The translations under genes were made by a program, and so were the position numbers. A DNA stretch of 64,000 nt from an uncultured Clostridia bacterium (GTDB lineage Bacteria > Bacillota > Clostridia > Christensenellales > UBA1242): NCBI GenBank assembly GCA_934746515.1, contig CAKVFH010000004.1, positions 34,970 through 98,969 on the forward strand. The letters are read 5' to 3'. Of this stretch, positions 42,091 through 50,506 are shown in pieces. The notes under the pieces were generated by a model. It saw nothing but the letters and a program-made list of their open reading frames with translations. It ran no database searches and was not told where the DNA came from. The number at the start of each line of letters is the position of its first letter. Position 1 is the first letter of the stretch.

Positions 42091-44319
42091 ATGATAATTT
42101 CAGGAACAATTGAGCACATAATTTATAGAAATAGCGAGAATGGATATACTGTTCTTGAACTTTTTGCTGAAAAAAGAATGATTACTGTTTCTGGAAAATT
42201 TCCAATTGTGGGTGTGGGTGAAAACCTTGAACTTCAAGGAGAACTAAAAATGCACCCAGAGTATGGCGTGCAATTCGTTGCAGAGTCTGTTAAAGTTGAA
42301 AGTCCTATTGATGAAAGAGCAATTGAAAAATATCTGTCTTGTGGGCTTATTTCTGGAGTTGGTGAAGTTACTGCAAAAAACATTGTGAAAATGTTTAAAG
42401 AAAAAACACTTGATGTTATTGAAAATGAACCGGCAAGGCTTGCGAGTGTTCGTGGAATTAGTCCAAGAAAAGCTAGTGAGATTCATAACACCTACAAAGA
42501 CATAAAAAAGATGCAAGAAGCGGTTATGTTTTTGCAAAAATATGACATTTCAATTAACACCGCCGTTAAGATTTTTGATAAATATAAATACAAGACTGAA
42601 GATGTGCTGACGGAAAATCCATACAAGCTCATTGAAGATATTGAAGGTATTGGTTTTAAAACCGCTGATAAAATTGCTATGAAACTTGGAATTGGTTTTG
42701 ATAGTGATAAAAGAATGAGAGCTGGGCTTTTGTTTGAGCTTGGAGAAATTGCAGAAAAGCAGGGCTCGACGGTTGCATTTTTTGATGAACTGTTAAATCA
42801 AACACTTCAAACACTTGAACTTGATGAAAGTTATAGGGAAAAAATTGAAAGCGCGCTTGTTGATTTGGAGATTTCCGGAAGTGTTAGAAAAGTTATTTAT
42901 GAAGATAAAGATGCCATTGCGATTACAAAATATTATTCAATGGAAGATTTTATTTCAAAAAAATTAACCACACTTGCTATGGGCAAAGAAACAGCAAAAC
43001 TTGGCACAGACAAAGAAATTGAGCAATATGAAATTTTGGAAAAAATTACATTGCATGAAAAACAAAAGGAAGCTGTTTTAGCTGGCACAAATGAAAGTGT
43101 GGTTGTGATTACAGGTGGTCCCGGCACTGGAAAAACAACAATAATCAAAGCGATTTTAAAAATATTTAAAAACCAAAGACTTAGGTGCATGCTTATGGCG
43201 CCAACAGGCAGGGCTGCTAAACGAATGGAAGACCAAACCGGCGAACCTGCAAGCACAATCCACAGAGCATTGGAAGTTAATTTTCAAAGTGCGGGCAGGG
43301 GATTTGCGAGAAACGAGAACAATCCGTTAGAAGCAGATGTTATAATTATTGATGAAGTTTCTATGCTTGATGTGTTTTTGATGAGCAGTTTGCTTAAGGC
43401 TGTGAACTTTGGAACAAGAATAATTATGGTTGGAGATAAGGATCAGTTGCCAAGTGTTGGTGCGGGAAATGTTTTAGCGGACATAATTGCATCAAACAAG
43501 TTTAAGGTTGTTGAGCTAACGCAAATTTACAGACAGAGTGAAGATTCAATGATTGCGCAAAATGCACATAAAATCAATAACAGCGAAATGCCAGACTTAA
43601 AACAAAAATCAAGTGACTTTTTTTATAGCGCAACAAGTGAGCCGAGTTTGGTTGCAAAAGAAATAGTTTCGCTTATGACAGAAAGGATACCAAACTATTT
43701 TGATGGCATAACAAGCGATGATATTCAAGTTATAACACCTATGAAAGCCGGGCTTGCAGGTGCAAATAATTTGAATGTTATGATTCAAGAAAAGCTTAAT
43801 CCAAGAGAATCTTCAAAGAAAGAGCTGGAGCTTCACAAACGAATTTTTAGAGTTGGCGACAGAGTTATGCAGATTGTGAATAACTATGATAAAGAGTGGG
43901 AAAAGTATTCAAAGTTTGGAACAGTTTCTTATGGTGAAGGTGTGTTCAATGGCGATTCTGGCAAGGTTGACGACATAAATGAAGAAGTCAATGAAATTTA
44001 TGTTATGTTTGATGACGGGAGAAGGGCTTGTTATTCTTATGCGGAGCTTGATGAAATTGTTTTGTCGTATGCAATCACAATTCACAAAAGCCAAGGAAGT
44101 GAATTTCCGGTGGTTATCATTCCAATCATGGGTGGAAGCCCATTACTTATGAATAAAAACCTGCTTTACACTGCGGTGACGCGTGCGAAAAAAATGGTTA
44201 TTCTTATAGGGAAGTCAACAAATATTTATTATATGATTATGAACAAATCGTCAGCGGTTAGGCACACGATGCTTAAAAAAATGCTGACAGATAATATCAA
44301 TATTTTGGGTGTAGGATAG
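42091..44319 (+). CDS. recD2: ATP-dependent DNA helicase RecD2
   Basis: A 742-residue 5'-3' DNA helicase of the RecD2 type found in bacteria without RecBCD. An N-terminal OB-like region (residues 1-75) and helix-hairpin-helix repeats (SGVGEVTAKNIVK, VRGISPRKASEI, IEGIGFKTADKIA) precede the two RecA-like domains. Walker A is GGPGTGKTTIIKA at about 342, followed by APTGRAAKRM, IIDEVSMLD, VGDKDQLPSVGAG, and later VTAVTRAKK-type YTAVTRAKKMVI near the end. The length is normal and the gene complete. Its mRNA seems leaderless, because a -10 element lies 6 bases upstream and there is no ribosome site. Confidence 0.95.
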   Translation: MIISGTIEHIIYRNSENGYTVLELFAEKRMITVSGKFPIVGVGENLELQGELKMHPEYGVQFVAESVKVESPIDERAIEKYLSCGLISGVGEVTAKNIVKMFKEKTLDVIENEPARLASVRGISPRKASEIHNTYKDIKKMQEAVMFLQKYDISINTAVKIFDKYKYKTEDVLTENPYKLIEDIEGIGFKTADKIAMKLGIGFDSDKRMRAGLLFELGEIAEKQGSTVAFFDELLNQTLQTLELDESYREKIESALVDLEISGSVRKVIYEDKDAIAITKYYSMEDFISKKLTTLAMGKETAKLGTDKEIEQYEILEKITLHEKQKEAVLAGTNESVVVITGGPGTGKTTIIKAILKIFKNQRLRCMLMAPTGRAAKRMEDQTGEPASTIHRALEVNFQSAGRGFARNENNPLEADVIIIDEVSMLDVFLMSSLLKAVNFGTRIIMVGDKDQLPSVGAGNVLADIIASNKFKVVELTQIYRQSEDSMIAQNAHKINNSEMPDLKQKSSDFFYSATSEPSLVAKEIVSLMTERIPNYFDGITSDDIQVITPMKAGLAGANNLNVMIQEKLNPRESSKKELELHKRIFRVGDRVMQIVNNYDKEWEKYSKFGTVSYGEGVFNGDSGKVDDINEEVNEIYVMFDDGRRACYSYAELDEIVLSYAITIHKSQGSEFPVVIIPIMGGSPLLMNKNLLYTAVTRAKKMVILIGKSTNIYYMIMNKSSAVRHTMLKKMLTDNINILGVG

Positions 44320-44329
44320 CATACATTTT

Positions 44330-44378
44330 AAAGATGATAATTTAGCGCTTTACAAGTTGTTAAAATTATCATCTTTTT
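44330..44378 (+). terminator. Intrinsic terminator after recD2
   Basis: A 14-bp perfect inverted repeat (44330-44343 with 44363-44376) is followed by T. Confidence 0.85.
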
Positions 44379-44475
44379 GCTTGAAAAAATAAAGTAATAC
44401 GGCAAAATGGAAGAACTTTGCGTTTTTTTGAATAGCACAAAATCTCCGATAATATAATTTTATGGGAGAGTGGCT

Positions 44476-44736
44476 ATGGAAGAAAATAATCACATTTTGA
44501 CAATTTTTGCGAGAGAAAAACTTGAAGTGACTTCGGCTGAAGAGATTTTATCTAGCACAGACAAAGAAGTTTTTGTTAAACTCGAAACGGATATTTTGCA
44601 AATTTTTGGCGAAGGTTTGAAAATAAATAAACTTATCCCAGAAAATAAAGCACTTTGCGTGACAGGAAAAATAAATGGACTAAACTACATTTCAAAAATG
44701 GCTAAAAAGTCGTTGTTTAAGAAGGTTTTTAAATAA
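44476..44736 (+). CDS. yabP: Sporulation protein YabP
   Basis: An 86-residue protein of the YabP/YqfC family (ILTIFAREKLEVTSAEEILS, then VKLETDILQIFGEGLKINKL and VTGKINGLNYI), needed for spore cortex formation in Bacillus and present in spore-forming Clostridia. ATG 44476 follows GGGAGAG; a GTG at 44470 is less likely. Its stop overlaps the yabQ start by one base. The order yabP-yabQ-divIC is the one seen in Firmicutes. The -35/-10 region upstream is not clear enough to assign a sigma factor. Confidence 0.82.
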   Translation: MEENNHILTIFAREKLEVTSAEEILSSTDKEVFVKLETDILQIFGEGLKINKLIPENKALCVTGKINGLNYISKMAKKSLFKKVFK

Positions 44737-45101
44737 TGTTTTTTAAAAATGCAGTCATTTTGATGTTTGTAAAATTTTTATGGCTGGGCTTAATTTTTGG
44801 AGTAGTTCGGATAGTTTTTAAATTCATATCCAAAATTTTTCGAAAAAATGTTTTTGTTGTTAATATTTTGTCGTTTATCTTTTGGCTGGCGCTAGGAGTT
44901 GTATATTTTTTAATGTGCTTTAAACTAAACAATTATAGTTTTAGTGGAATTGGGCTTTTTGGCGTGGTTTTAGGGCTGTTAATTATTAAAATAAGTGTTG
45001 AATTTTTCTTTGACTATTTTATTCGATTTATTTATAATGAATTTAGAAACATAAGAAGGAAATATAAAAATGGAGAATTACAAGCAAGCAAAAAGATTTG
45101 A
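44736..45101 (+). CDS. yabQ: Spore cortex biosynthesis protein YabQ
   Basis: A 121-residue membrane protein with four hydrophobic segments (about residues 5-30, 37-62, 66-82 and 84-95) and a basic cytoplasmic tail. Sequence similarity is low, but topology, the SFIFWLALGVVYFLMCF segment and its place between YabP and DivIC support YabQ, which localises to the forespore outer membrane. It overlaps yabP by one base and divIC by 32. Confidence 0.78.
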   Translation: MFFKNAVILMFVKFLWLGLIFGVVRIVFKFISKIFRKNVFVVNILSFIFWLALGVVYFLMCFKLNNYSFSGIGLFGVVLGLLIIKISVEFFFDYFIRFIYNEFRNIRRKYKNGELQASKKI

Positions 45102-45354
45102 AAATTTTGTTAGATTGTCTGTTTTATTTTTATTTGTCCTTGTCTGCGTTGCAGTGTTTTCGTTTGTAAAACTCGGAAAAGTCAGAAAACAAAACGAGCA
45201 ATACGATGAACTTATTGCTAAGTTGCAAATTGAGAACAAAAGAATAAATCAATCAGTTGAAGAAAGCACTTCTCCTGATTACCTTGAAAAACAAGTTCGC
45301 GAAAAATATGGCATGATTAAAGGTGATGAAACTTATATCGAATTCAAGGGTTAG
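45070..45354 (+). CDS. divIC: Septum formation initiator DivIC (FtsB family)
   Basis: A 94-residue bitopic membrane protein: a short cytoplasmic start, one span (about residues 17-35), then a heptad coiled coil (LGKVRKQNEQYDELIAKLQ onwards) and the typical end YLEKQVREKYGMIKGDE. DivIC works with FtsL and DivIB at the division septum. The start lies inside yabQ, with AAGGAAAT upstream. Position after yabP-yabQ is the expected order. Confidence 0.87.
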   Translation: MENYKQAKRFENFVRLSVLFLFVLVCVAVFSFVKLGKVRKQNEQYDELIAKLQIENKRINQSVEESTSPDYLEKQVREKYGMIKGDETYIEFKG

Positions 45355-45363
45355 GGGGAATTT

Positions 45364-46086
45364 ATGGAAGAAAAAACAAAAAATCTGTGGAAAGCCATTG
45401 GCGTTTCACTTGGCATTGCAGTTGTCGGTGCAGTTCTATGGGGTGTGATTTATCGTTTTGGATGGTTTGTTGGTATTATTGCATACTTCACATCATTCAT
45501 GATGGTAAAAATGTTTAACAAGTTTTATGATGAAGAATGTAAATGGAAATATGCTTATGTGTTGATTGTTGTAATTGTGTTTAACACTGTTGCAAGTTTC
45601 ATTTCTATTGCTAGATATGCTGCTGATGTTTGGGGTGTTGACTTTGGTGAAGCATTCAAAACATTGATTGATAACTTTTCAATGATTGCAACAGACTTTG
45701 CTATTGATAGTGTTATTGGTATTCTTTGCACAGTCTTTGGTGTTGTTTCAGTTATCAAAATTGAAAAGAGAAGACTTGAAGAAAAGGCTTATGCTGAACA
45801 ACAAGCACAAAGAGAACAACAAGCTGCAGCTGTTGAATCAAAAGACAATGAAAAACCTGAAGAAACTGTTGAAACAAAAGAATCAAATGATTCAGAAATT
45901 GCAAATGTTTTAGATGAAACAGAATCAACAGAAAAATCAAAAACTGAAAAAACAGAAGAAAATAAAGAAACAGTTGAAAACAAAACCGAAGTTAAGTCAG
46001 CTCACAAATTTTGCACATCATGTGGAGCAAAATTAAACGAAGGTGATAAAACCTGTGCTGCTTGTGGTGCACCTGTTGAAGACTAA
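45364..46086 (+). CDS. Membrane protein with C-terminal zinc ribbon
   Basis: A 240-residue protein. It has about four hydrophobic segments in the first 130 residues, a long charged Glu/Lys/Thr-rich linker (140-205) and a C-terminal zinc ribbon with CTSCG and CAACG pairs. It follows divIC after 9 bases with a GGGGGAA ribosome site, so it may be the last gene of that operon. Its function is unknown; similar zinc-ribbon proteins with membrane spans are frequent in Clostridia. Confidence 0.75.
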   Translation: MEEKTKNLWKAIGVSLGIAVVGAVLWGVIYRFGWFVGIIAYFTSFMMVKMFNKFYDEECKWKYAYVLIVVIVFNTVASFISIARYAADVWGVDFGEAFKTLIDNFSMIATDFAIDSVIGILCTVFGVVSVIKIEKRRLEEKAYAEQQAQREQQAAAVESKDNEKPEETVETKESNDSEIANVLDETESTEKSKTEKTEENKETVENKTEVKSAHKFCTSCGAKLNEGDKTCAACGAPVED

Positions 46087-46098
46087 TTAGTTAATAAT

Positions 46099-46129
46099 AA
46101 AAACCTTACTTTATCGGTAAGGTTTTTTT
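46099..46129 (+). terminator. Intrinsic terminator of the divIC operon
   Basis: An 11-bp hairpin (46099-46109 with 46117-46127) is followed by T. Confidence 0.85.
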
Positions 46130-46251
46130 ATGTTTTAGTGTGAGCTTATGGGGTGCTTGCAAACGAAAGTGAATATAATCAATTATTGAGAAAGATTGTT
46201 GTTTCATTAAATAAAAACAGAGCTTATTAAATTGTAATTAAAATTAATAAG

Positions 46252-46281
46252 AAAAGCCACCAAACAATTGGTGACTTTTTA
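46252..46281 (-). terminator. Terminator of the leftward regulator gene
   Basis: AAAAGCCACCA (46252-46262) pairs with TGGTGACTTTT (46269-46279) with one mismatch; T run on the - strand. Confidence 0.7.
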
Positions 46282-46291
46282 TATTAGAATT

Positions 46292-46876
46292 CTATTTACT
46301 TTTTTTTGGTTTTATAAATGCCCAAATTACAAGTGCGAGTTCGGCAGGAATACCAACCAAGAAAATTAAAAACAGATTGTATGATAGGAACTTAAGGTAT
46401 ATATAAACAAGAATTGACCAAACAAGAACCGTTAGAACGACAAATCTGTAAATGTATTTATTCCAGCTTCCATTGAAAAGTAGAAGGACTACGCATGAAA
46501 TTGGAATGCCTAAAACGAAGATAAGCCAAATGTTTTTATGCAAAATTGAGTTTGAATAAACAAATGCAATAATAATGAAAAACCAAACAACTGTGAGCAT
46601 TAAAAGAATGATTGAAAATTTCTTTATGTTCTGAATTTTTTCATCTTGCAGATTTTCTTTTACTGTGTGTTCTTGCAAAAGTGATTCAAGTGGGACATTG
46701 TAAAAAGAACTAATCTTTTGAAGTGTTTCAACACTTGGTGTTATTTCTGCACGCTCCCATCGTGAAACCATGTTGTCTGAATAGGCAAGCTTGTCGGCAA
46801 GTTCATTTTGAGTCAGGTTGTTTTGCTTGCGTAGAGAGATTAAGTTGTTTGCAATTATTTCTCTGATTTCCTTCAT
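46292..46876 (-). CDS. Membrane-bound XRE-family transcriptional regulator
   Basis: A 194-residue protein. Residues 1-65 form an XRE helix-turn-helix (LISLRKQNNLTQNELADKL then DNMVSRWERAEITPSVETL), and four hydrophobic segments follow (about residues 85-187). This fusion is typical of DNA-binding regulators that sense membrane conditions. The start is at 46876 with AGGAG-like bases upstream. It is transcribed away from the glycosyltransferase operon, and several palindromic sites lie in the intervening region, so it may control that operon. Confidence 0.85.
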   Translation of the reverse strand: MKEIREIIANNLISLRKQNNLTQNELADKLAYSDNMVSRWERAEITPSVETLQKISSFYNVPLESLLQEHTVKENLQDEKIQNIKKFSIILLMLTVVWFFIIIAFVYSNSILHKNIWLIFVLGIPISCVVLLLFNGSWNKYIYRFVVLTVLVWSILVYIYLKFLSYNLFLIFLVGIPAELALVIWAFIKPKKSK

Positions 46877-46962
46877 TTCAATTCTCCTAACACTATTATA
46901 GCAACATTAAACCATTTAGGCAAGTGTAAATGTGTGAAAAATTGCGGCTTTAACAGCAAATT

Positions 46963-47019
46963 CCCATATTATGGGAGTGGTAAAAACAAAATTCCCATGT
47001 TCCTATTTTATGTTGGGAA
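46963..47019. promoter_or_regulatory. Palindromic sites between the membrane XRE gene and the GT8 operon
   Basis: A perfect 13-base palindrome CCCATATTATGGG (46963-46975) and a second inverted pair TTCCCA/TGGGAA (46992-47019) share half-site TCCCAT. A GGGAAA/TTTCCC pair lies at 47015-47037. They are candidate operators; a TTGTTG-18-TATTAT promoter for the GT8 operon lies just downstream (47038-47067). Confidence 0.55.
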
Positions 47020-47102
47020 AGAAATTTTTGTTTTCCCTTGTTGATTTTGTGTTTGGTTTGTTATTATGGCATCGTGAAAAACACAAAACAAGGAGAAAAT
47101 TT

Positions 47103-48083
47103 ATGAAAGAATTAAAAAACAATAAAAACAAACCAGTAGTTCCAATCTTTTTTGCTGCTGATGATAACTATGTTCCATTTTTGGCAGTTACACTTTATTC
47201 ATTAGAGCAAAATGCTGATACGGATTATCATTATGATATAAAAATTTTGAACGCAGATAATATTTCGGTAGAAAACAAATTTAAGATTTTGGCAGAGTTC
47301 GAAAAAGACGGATTTGACATTGAGTTCGTTGATGTAACACCTTTTGTTGAAAATTTTTCAAGCAAACTTCACACAAGAGACTATTATTCAAAGACAACAT
47401 ATTATAGACTTTTGATTCCAAACATGTATCCTGAATTTGACAAAGCGCTTTATTTGGATTGCGACATCGTAATCAACAACAGCATTTCAGAACTTTTTAA
47501 CACAGAAATTGGTGATAATTATGTTGGTGCAATTACAGATCAAGCTGTTTCATACTTATGCGATGAATTTAAAGATTATGTAGAAAACAGAATTGGTGTT
47601 GATAGTTTCAGAAATTATTTCAACGCAGGCATTTTGGTTATGAATCTTAAAAAACTTCGTGAAATTAACTTTGAAGATAAATTCATTGAACTCTTGTCAA
47701 AAGTAAAATTTGATGTTGCTCAAGATCAAGATTACTTGAATGTTATCTGTAAAAATCATGTTAAATACATTGATGATACTTGGAATATAATGCCAGTTCC
47801 TGTTGACATTAAAAGACCAAAAGTTCCAGCTTTAATTCATTATAATTTGTCATTTAAGCCTTGGCACATTGATAATGTTCTATTTGAAGAATATTTCTGG
47901 GATTATGCTAGAAAGACCAGCTACATTGAGACAATTATGAATGTTAAGAGAAGTTACTCAAAAGAAATGCAACAGAACACTGAAAGAGTTACAAAAAATC
48001 TTATTCAAAATGCTCGCGAACAAGCTGCTGATGTGGAAGAGAATTTGAGAGTTGCTAAAATTGTAAAAGAAATTTTAGGTTAA
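47103..48083 (+). CDS. Glycosyltransferase family 8 protein
   Basis: A 326-residue sugar-nucleotide glycosyltransferase of the GT8 fold (LgtC/GspA-like). The N-terminus VVPIFFAADDNYVPFLAVTLYSL starts the Rossmann-like fold, and the metal-binding DxD is LDCDIVI at about residue 118. FNAGILVMNLKKLRE and DQDYLNVI are family motifs, and PALIHYNLSFKPWH closes the donor site. ATG 47103 follows AGGAGAAAA and skips a 44-residue upstream extension. It is followed 10 bases later by an acyltransferase and then a CrtO-like gene. It probably builds a glycolipid or surface glycan. Confidence 0.87.
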   Translation: MKELKNNKNKPVVPIFFAADDNYVPFLAVTLYSLEQNADTDYHYDIKILNADNISVENKFKILAEFEKDGFDIEFVDVTPFVENFSSKLHTRDYYSKTTYYRLLIPNMYPEFDKALYLDCDIVINNSISELFNTEIGDNYVGAITDQAVSYLCDEFKDYVENRIGVDSFRNYFNAGILVMNLKKLREINFEDKFIELLSKVKFDVAQDQDYLNVICKNHVKYIDDTWNIMPVPVDIKRPKVPALIHYNLSFKPWHIDNVLFEEYFWDYARKTSYIETIMNVKRSYSKEMQQNTERVTKNLIQNAREQAADVEENLRVAKIVKEILG

Positions 48084-48093
48084 AGGGGCAATT

Positions 48094-48933
48094 ATGGAAA
48101 AATCAAAGGAGAGATTAGAGATTCTTTCACGCATGGAAGAGTTGGAAAAACAGGGCATTTTTGACCAAGATGTTGAAAATGATCCACCAAGTCTTGAGCT
48201 TTTTCCTGACCAAATTGATTATCTGCACAAAAAACTCAAAACAAAAATTCTAACACACTTAACGCTTAAAGCTGGCGGAAAATTTTTCAAAAGCCAAATG
48301 GATTGTGGCAATCTTGTCATAAAAGATATTGTTGGATTTGAAAATCTTCCAAGCAAAAAACAAGGCGCAATTGTAACTTGCAATCACTTTCACCCTTTTG
48401 ATAATTATATGGTTTTAAAAGGTCTTGAACCATCGCTCAAAAAGGGAAGATATTGGAAAGTTATTCGTGAAGGCAACTACACAAATCCGCCAAAAGGATT
48501 TGAAATGTTTATGAAATATGGCGACACTTTGCCACTGTCCAGAAACAGAGAAACAATGCGTAAATTTTTAAGTGCGGTTGACACACTATTAAAACGCGGC
48601 GACAAAGTTTTAGTTTATCCAGAGCAAGCGCTTTGGTGGAATTATCGCAAACCTAGACCTTTCAAGCCTGGAGCTTTCAAGTTCGCAGTTAATGCGAATG
48701 TTCCAGTTATTCCAATGTTTATCACAATGGAAGACACAGATAAGTTTGGAGATGATGGTTTCCCAATTCAGGCATACACTATTCATATTTGCCCTGCGAT
48801 TTATCCTGATGAAAAATTGACAGCAAAAGAAAATGCAAATATGATTTGTGAGAAAAATTACCAATTATGGGTTGATATTTACGAAAAAATTTACAATACT
48901 AAACTTAAGTATAATACGAAAGAGGGAAAATAA
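48094..48933 (+). CDS. 1-acyl-glycerol-3-phosphate acyltransferase-like protein (PlsC family)
   Basis: A 279-residue protein with the PlsC acyltransferase motifs: NHFHPFDN is the catalytic HX4D, and YPEQALWWN with KPGAFKFAVNANVPVIPMFI fits motifs III and IV. It lacks a strong N-terminal membrane anchor, unlike the paralogue at 28031, and keeps the catalytic Asp that the paralogue lacks. It is immediately followed by a CrtO-like gene and preceded by GT8 with a 10-base gap. Together they suggest acylated glycolipid synthesis. Confidence 0.85.
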   Translation: MEKSKERLEILSRMEELEKQGIFDQDVENDPPSLELFPDQIDYLHKKLKTKILTHLTLKAGGKFFKSQMDCGNLVIKDIVGFENLPSKKQGAIVTCNHFHPFDNYMVLKGLEPSLKKGRYWKVIREGNYTNPPKGFEMFMKYGDTLPLSRNRETMRKFLSAVDTLLKRGDKVLVYPEQALWWNYRKPRPFKPGAFKFAVNANVPVIPMFITMEDTDKFGDDGFPIQAYTIHICPAIYPDEKLTAKENANMICEKNYQLWVDIYEKIYNTKLKYNTKEGK

Positions 48934-49521
48934 ATGTTGTTGGTTTTGTCAATCATATTTATTGCAATGGCTTTGATTTGCAGTTTAGATATTATCTTTG
49001 CATCAGTAGCCATGAATGTTTCACCGTGGTTTTTTGTATTCGCGGTGAGCGTATCGACGATTTATCAGATTGCAATTGATGGTTTGTTTGCTTTTATAGT
49101 AAACAAATTTCCGGACAAGTGGTTTAAAGGTAAAAAATTCTTTTCTGTTTCAAAGAAAGAACAAAAGTTTTATGAAAAACTTGGTGTCAGAATGTGGAAA
49201 GATAAGGTTTGGGAGCTTGGCGGACTTGGCGGATTCAGTAAGTCAAAAATTGTTGACCCAAACGATCCAGCATACAGCGAAAAATTTTTGATTGAATCTT
49301 ACAAAGGTGAAATTGACCACATCTTTGGAATTGTGCTAGGTTTTACTGTTATATTCATTTTCCCGTTCAGGTTTGCACCACTTGTTGGTGTGCCTGTTGC
49401 GATTGTGAATATGATTTTGAATTTCATGCCAATCATGATTCTTCGCTATAACACACCAAAACTTGAAGTGCTCCACAAGAGAGCTGTTAGAAACAAAGAA
49501 AGAGAAAATCTTGCAAAATAA
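48934..49521 (+). CDS. CrtO-like glycosyl acyltransferase family membrane protein
   Basis: A 195-residue membrane protein with hydrophobic segments at about residues 4-25, 27-50, 130-150 and 152-172. The middle, FYEKLGVRMWKDKVWELGG, then FLIESYKGEIDH and the C-terminal IMILRYNTPKLEVLHKR, closely parallels CrtO, which in Staphylococcus acylates the sugar of staphyloxanthin. No carotenoid genes are nearby, so the substrate here is more likely another glycolipid. Its ATG follows the previous stop with no gap, so translation is coupled to the PlsC-like gene. Confidence 0.75.
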   Translation: MLLVLSIIFIAMALICSLDIIFASVAMNVSPWFFVFAVSVSTIYQIAIDGLFAFIVNKFPDKWFKGKKFFSVSKKEQKFYEKLGVRMWKDKVWELGGLGGFSKSKIVDPNDPAYSEKFLIESYKGEIDHIFGIVLGFTVIFIFPFRFAPLVGVPVAIVNMILNFMPIMILRYNTPKLEVLHKRAVRNKERENLAK

Positions 49522-49531
49522 AAGACAACAA

Positions 49532-49590
49532 AAAAAGAAGCTTTATTTTGAATAGTTGAATTTCTATTCAATGTGTAAAGCTTCTTTTTA
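49532..49590. terminator. Bidirectional terminator with nested stem
   Basis: A 14-bp perfect outer stem (49532-49545 with 49576-49589) plus inner GAATAG/CTATTC. T runs on both strands. It ends the GT8 operon and the XRE repressor gene at 49591. Confidence 0.85.
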
Positions 49591-49806
49591 TTACTTAATT
49601 TCTAATATATCATTTGGGGAACAATCCAAAATTTTGCACAATTTTGCAAAGGTCGCAAGTGAAGGTAAAATTCTTCCAGAGATATATTGCGATAATGTGG
49701 GCTTAGAAACTCCTAATTCTTTTGCAATTTGAGTTTTGGATTTTCCACAAGTTTCAATTTCTCTTTTTAAGTTTTTTGTAATCAATTCTTCATATAAATC
49801 TTTCAT
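49591..49806 (-). CDS. XRE-family repressor (71 residues)
   Basis: A minimal one-domain helix-turn-helix protein (KSKTQIAKELGVSKPTLSQYISGRILPSLATFAKLC). It has no effector domain. It is divergent from a zinc-ribbon/GIY-YIG gene pair, and two near-identical palindromes lie between, one close to its own start, so it very likely represses both promoters. A phage- or toxin-antitoxin-like control logic is possible. Confidence 0.87.
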   Translation of the reverse strand: MKDLYEELITKNLKREIETCGKSKTQIAKELGVSKPTLSQYISGRILPSLATFAKLCKILDCSPNDILEIK

Positions 49807-49818
49807 ATTTTTATTTTA

Positions 49819-49833
49819 TTAGGTAATTCCTAA
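49819..49833. promoter_or_regulatory. Operator 1 (TTAGGTAATTCCTAA)
   Basis: A 15-base inverted repeat TTAGGTAATTCCTAA in the divergent region, 13 bases before the repressor start. It matches operator 2 except for one central base, and the two centres are 28 bases apart. Confidence 0.8.
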
Positions 49834-49839
49834 TAATGC

Positions 49840-49868
49840 TTGACAATTAGGTAATACCTAATTATATT
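49840..49868 (+). promoter_or_regulatory. Promoter of the zinc-ribbon/GIY-YIG pair
   Basis: TTGACA (49840-49845), 17-base spacer, TATATT (49863-49868). Operator 2 occupies nearly all of the spacer, so bound repressor would exclude RNA polymerase. Confidence 0.8.
49847..49861. promoter_or_regulatory. Operator 2 (TTAGGTAATACCTAA)
   Basis: A 15-base inverted repeat inside the -35/-10 spacer of the rightward promoter. Its half-site TTAGGTA equals that of operator 1. Confidence 0.82.
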
Positions 49869-49903
49869 ATAGATGAATCAAACTAAAATATTCGGAGAAT
49901 AAT

Positions 49904-50506
49904 ATGAAATGCAAAAATTGTGGAGATGAGCTGGTTTTTGTTGATAATGTTTTGAAATGTCAGTCTTGCGGAGCTGTTGAAGAAAGTGATGATAAAGAGT
50001 CAAAAAAACTAGGAAAAGAAGAACAATATGTAAAAAATGCTGTTAGTCTTTGTTATAGCAAAGATTATTCAAGTGCAAAAAATATAGTAAATAAAGTTTT
50101 GTTAAATAATCCAAATTGTCTGGAAGCAAAAGTTTTAAGCAGGCTTATAGAGTTGAGAAGAAAGCCAAGTGGAAGATTTCAACGAGATAACAATCAAGCA
50201 TCTTTTTATGATTTTGATAACTTAATCATTTCGTTGATTGATACTGGTGAGATTGAGCAAATACCTAATGTTATTGAGTATTTGGTTTCTGAAATGTATA
50301 ACATGCCTTTTGATCGCAAATTTAATTATAATGCTATATTGAAGCGTGTGAAAGATAAAAATGGTTCGGTCTATTCAAAAATAAAAGGACCTTGCAAGCA
50401 AATGAGAAAAACTGCCATTAAAATTTATATATTTTTAGCCATAATTTTTGTGACTGCATTTTTTTTAGGAGTGAAGTTTTACCTTTTAGTGCATGGAAAC
50501 AATTGA
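49904..50506 (+). CDS. Zinc-ribbon protein with TPR-like helices and C-terminal membrane span
   Basis: A 200-residue protein. The N-terminal zinc ribbon has CxxC pairs at Cys3/6 and Cys19/22, then an acidic linker, then helices reading like a TPR (EEQYVKNAVSLCYSKDYSSAKNIVNKVL, in two short pieces). The last 35 residues form one hydrophobic span (about 169-193) with a short tail. It is thus a cytoplasmic domain tethered to the membrane. It is translated from a GGAG site and overlaps the GIY-YIG gene by 14 bases. It is under direct control of the paired operators. No known family. Confidence 0.75.
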   Translation: MKCKNCGDELVFVDNVLKCQSCGAVEESDDKESKKLGKEEQYVKNAVSLCYSKDYSSAKNIVNKVLLNNPNCLEAKVLSRLIELRRKPSGRFQRDNNQASFYDFDNLIISLIDTGEIEQIPNVIEYLVSEMYNMPFDRKFNYNAILKRVKDKNGSVYSKIKGPCKQMRKTAIKIYIFLAIIFVTAFFLGVKFYLLVHGNN

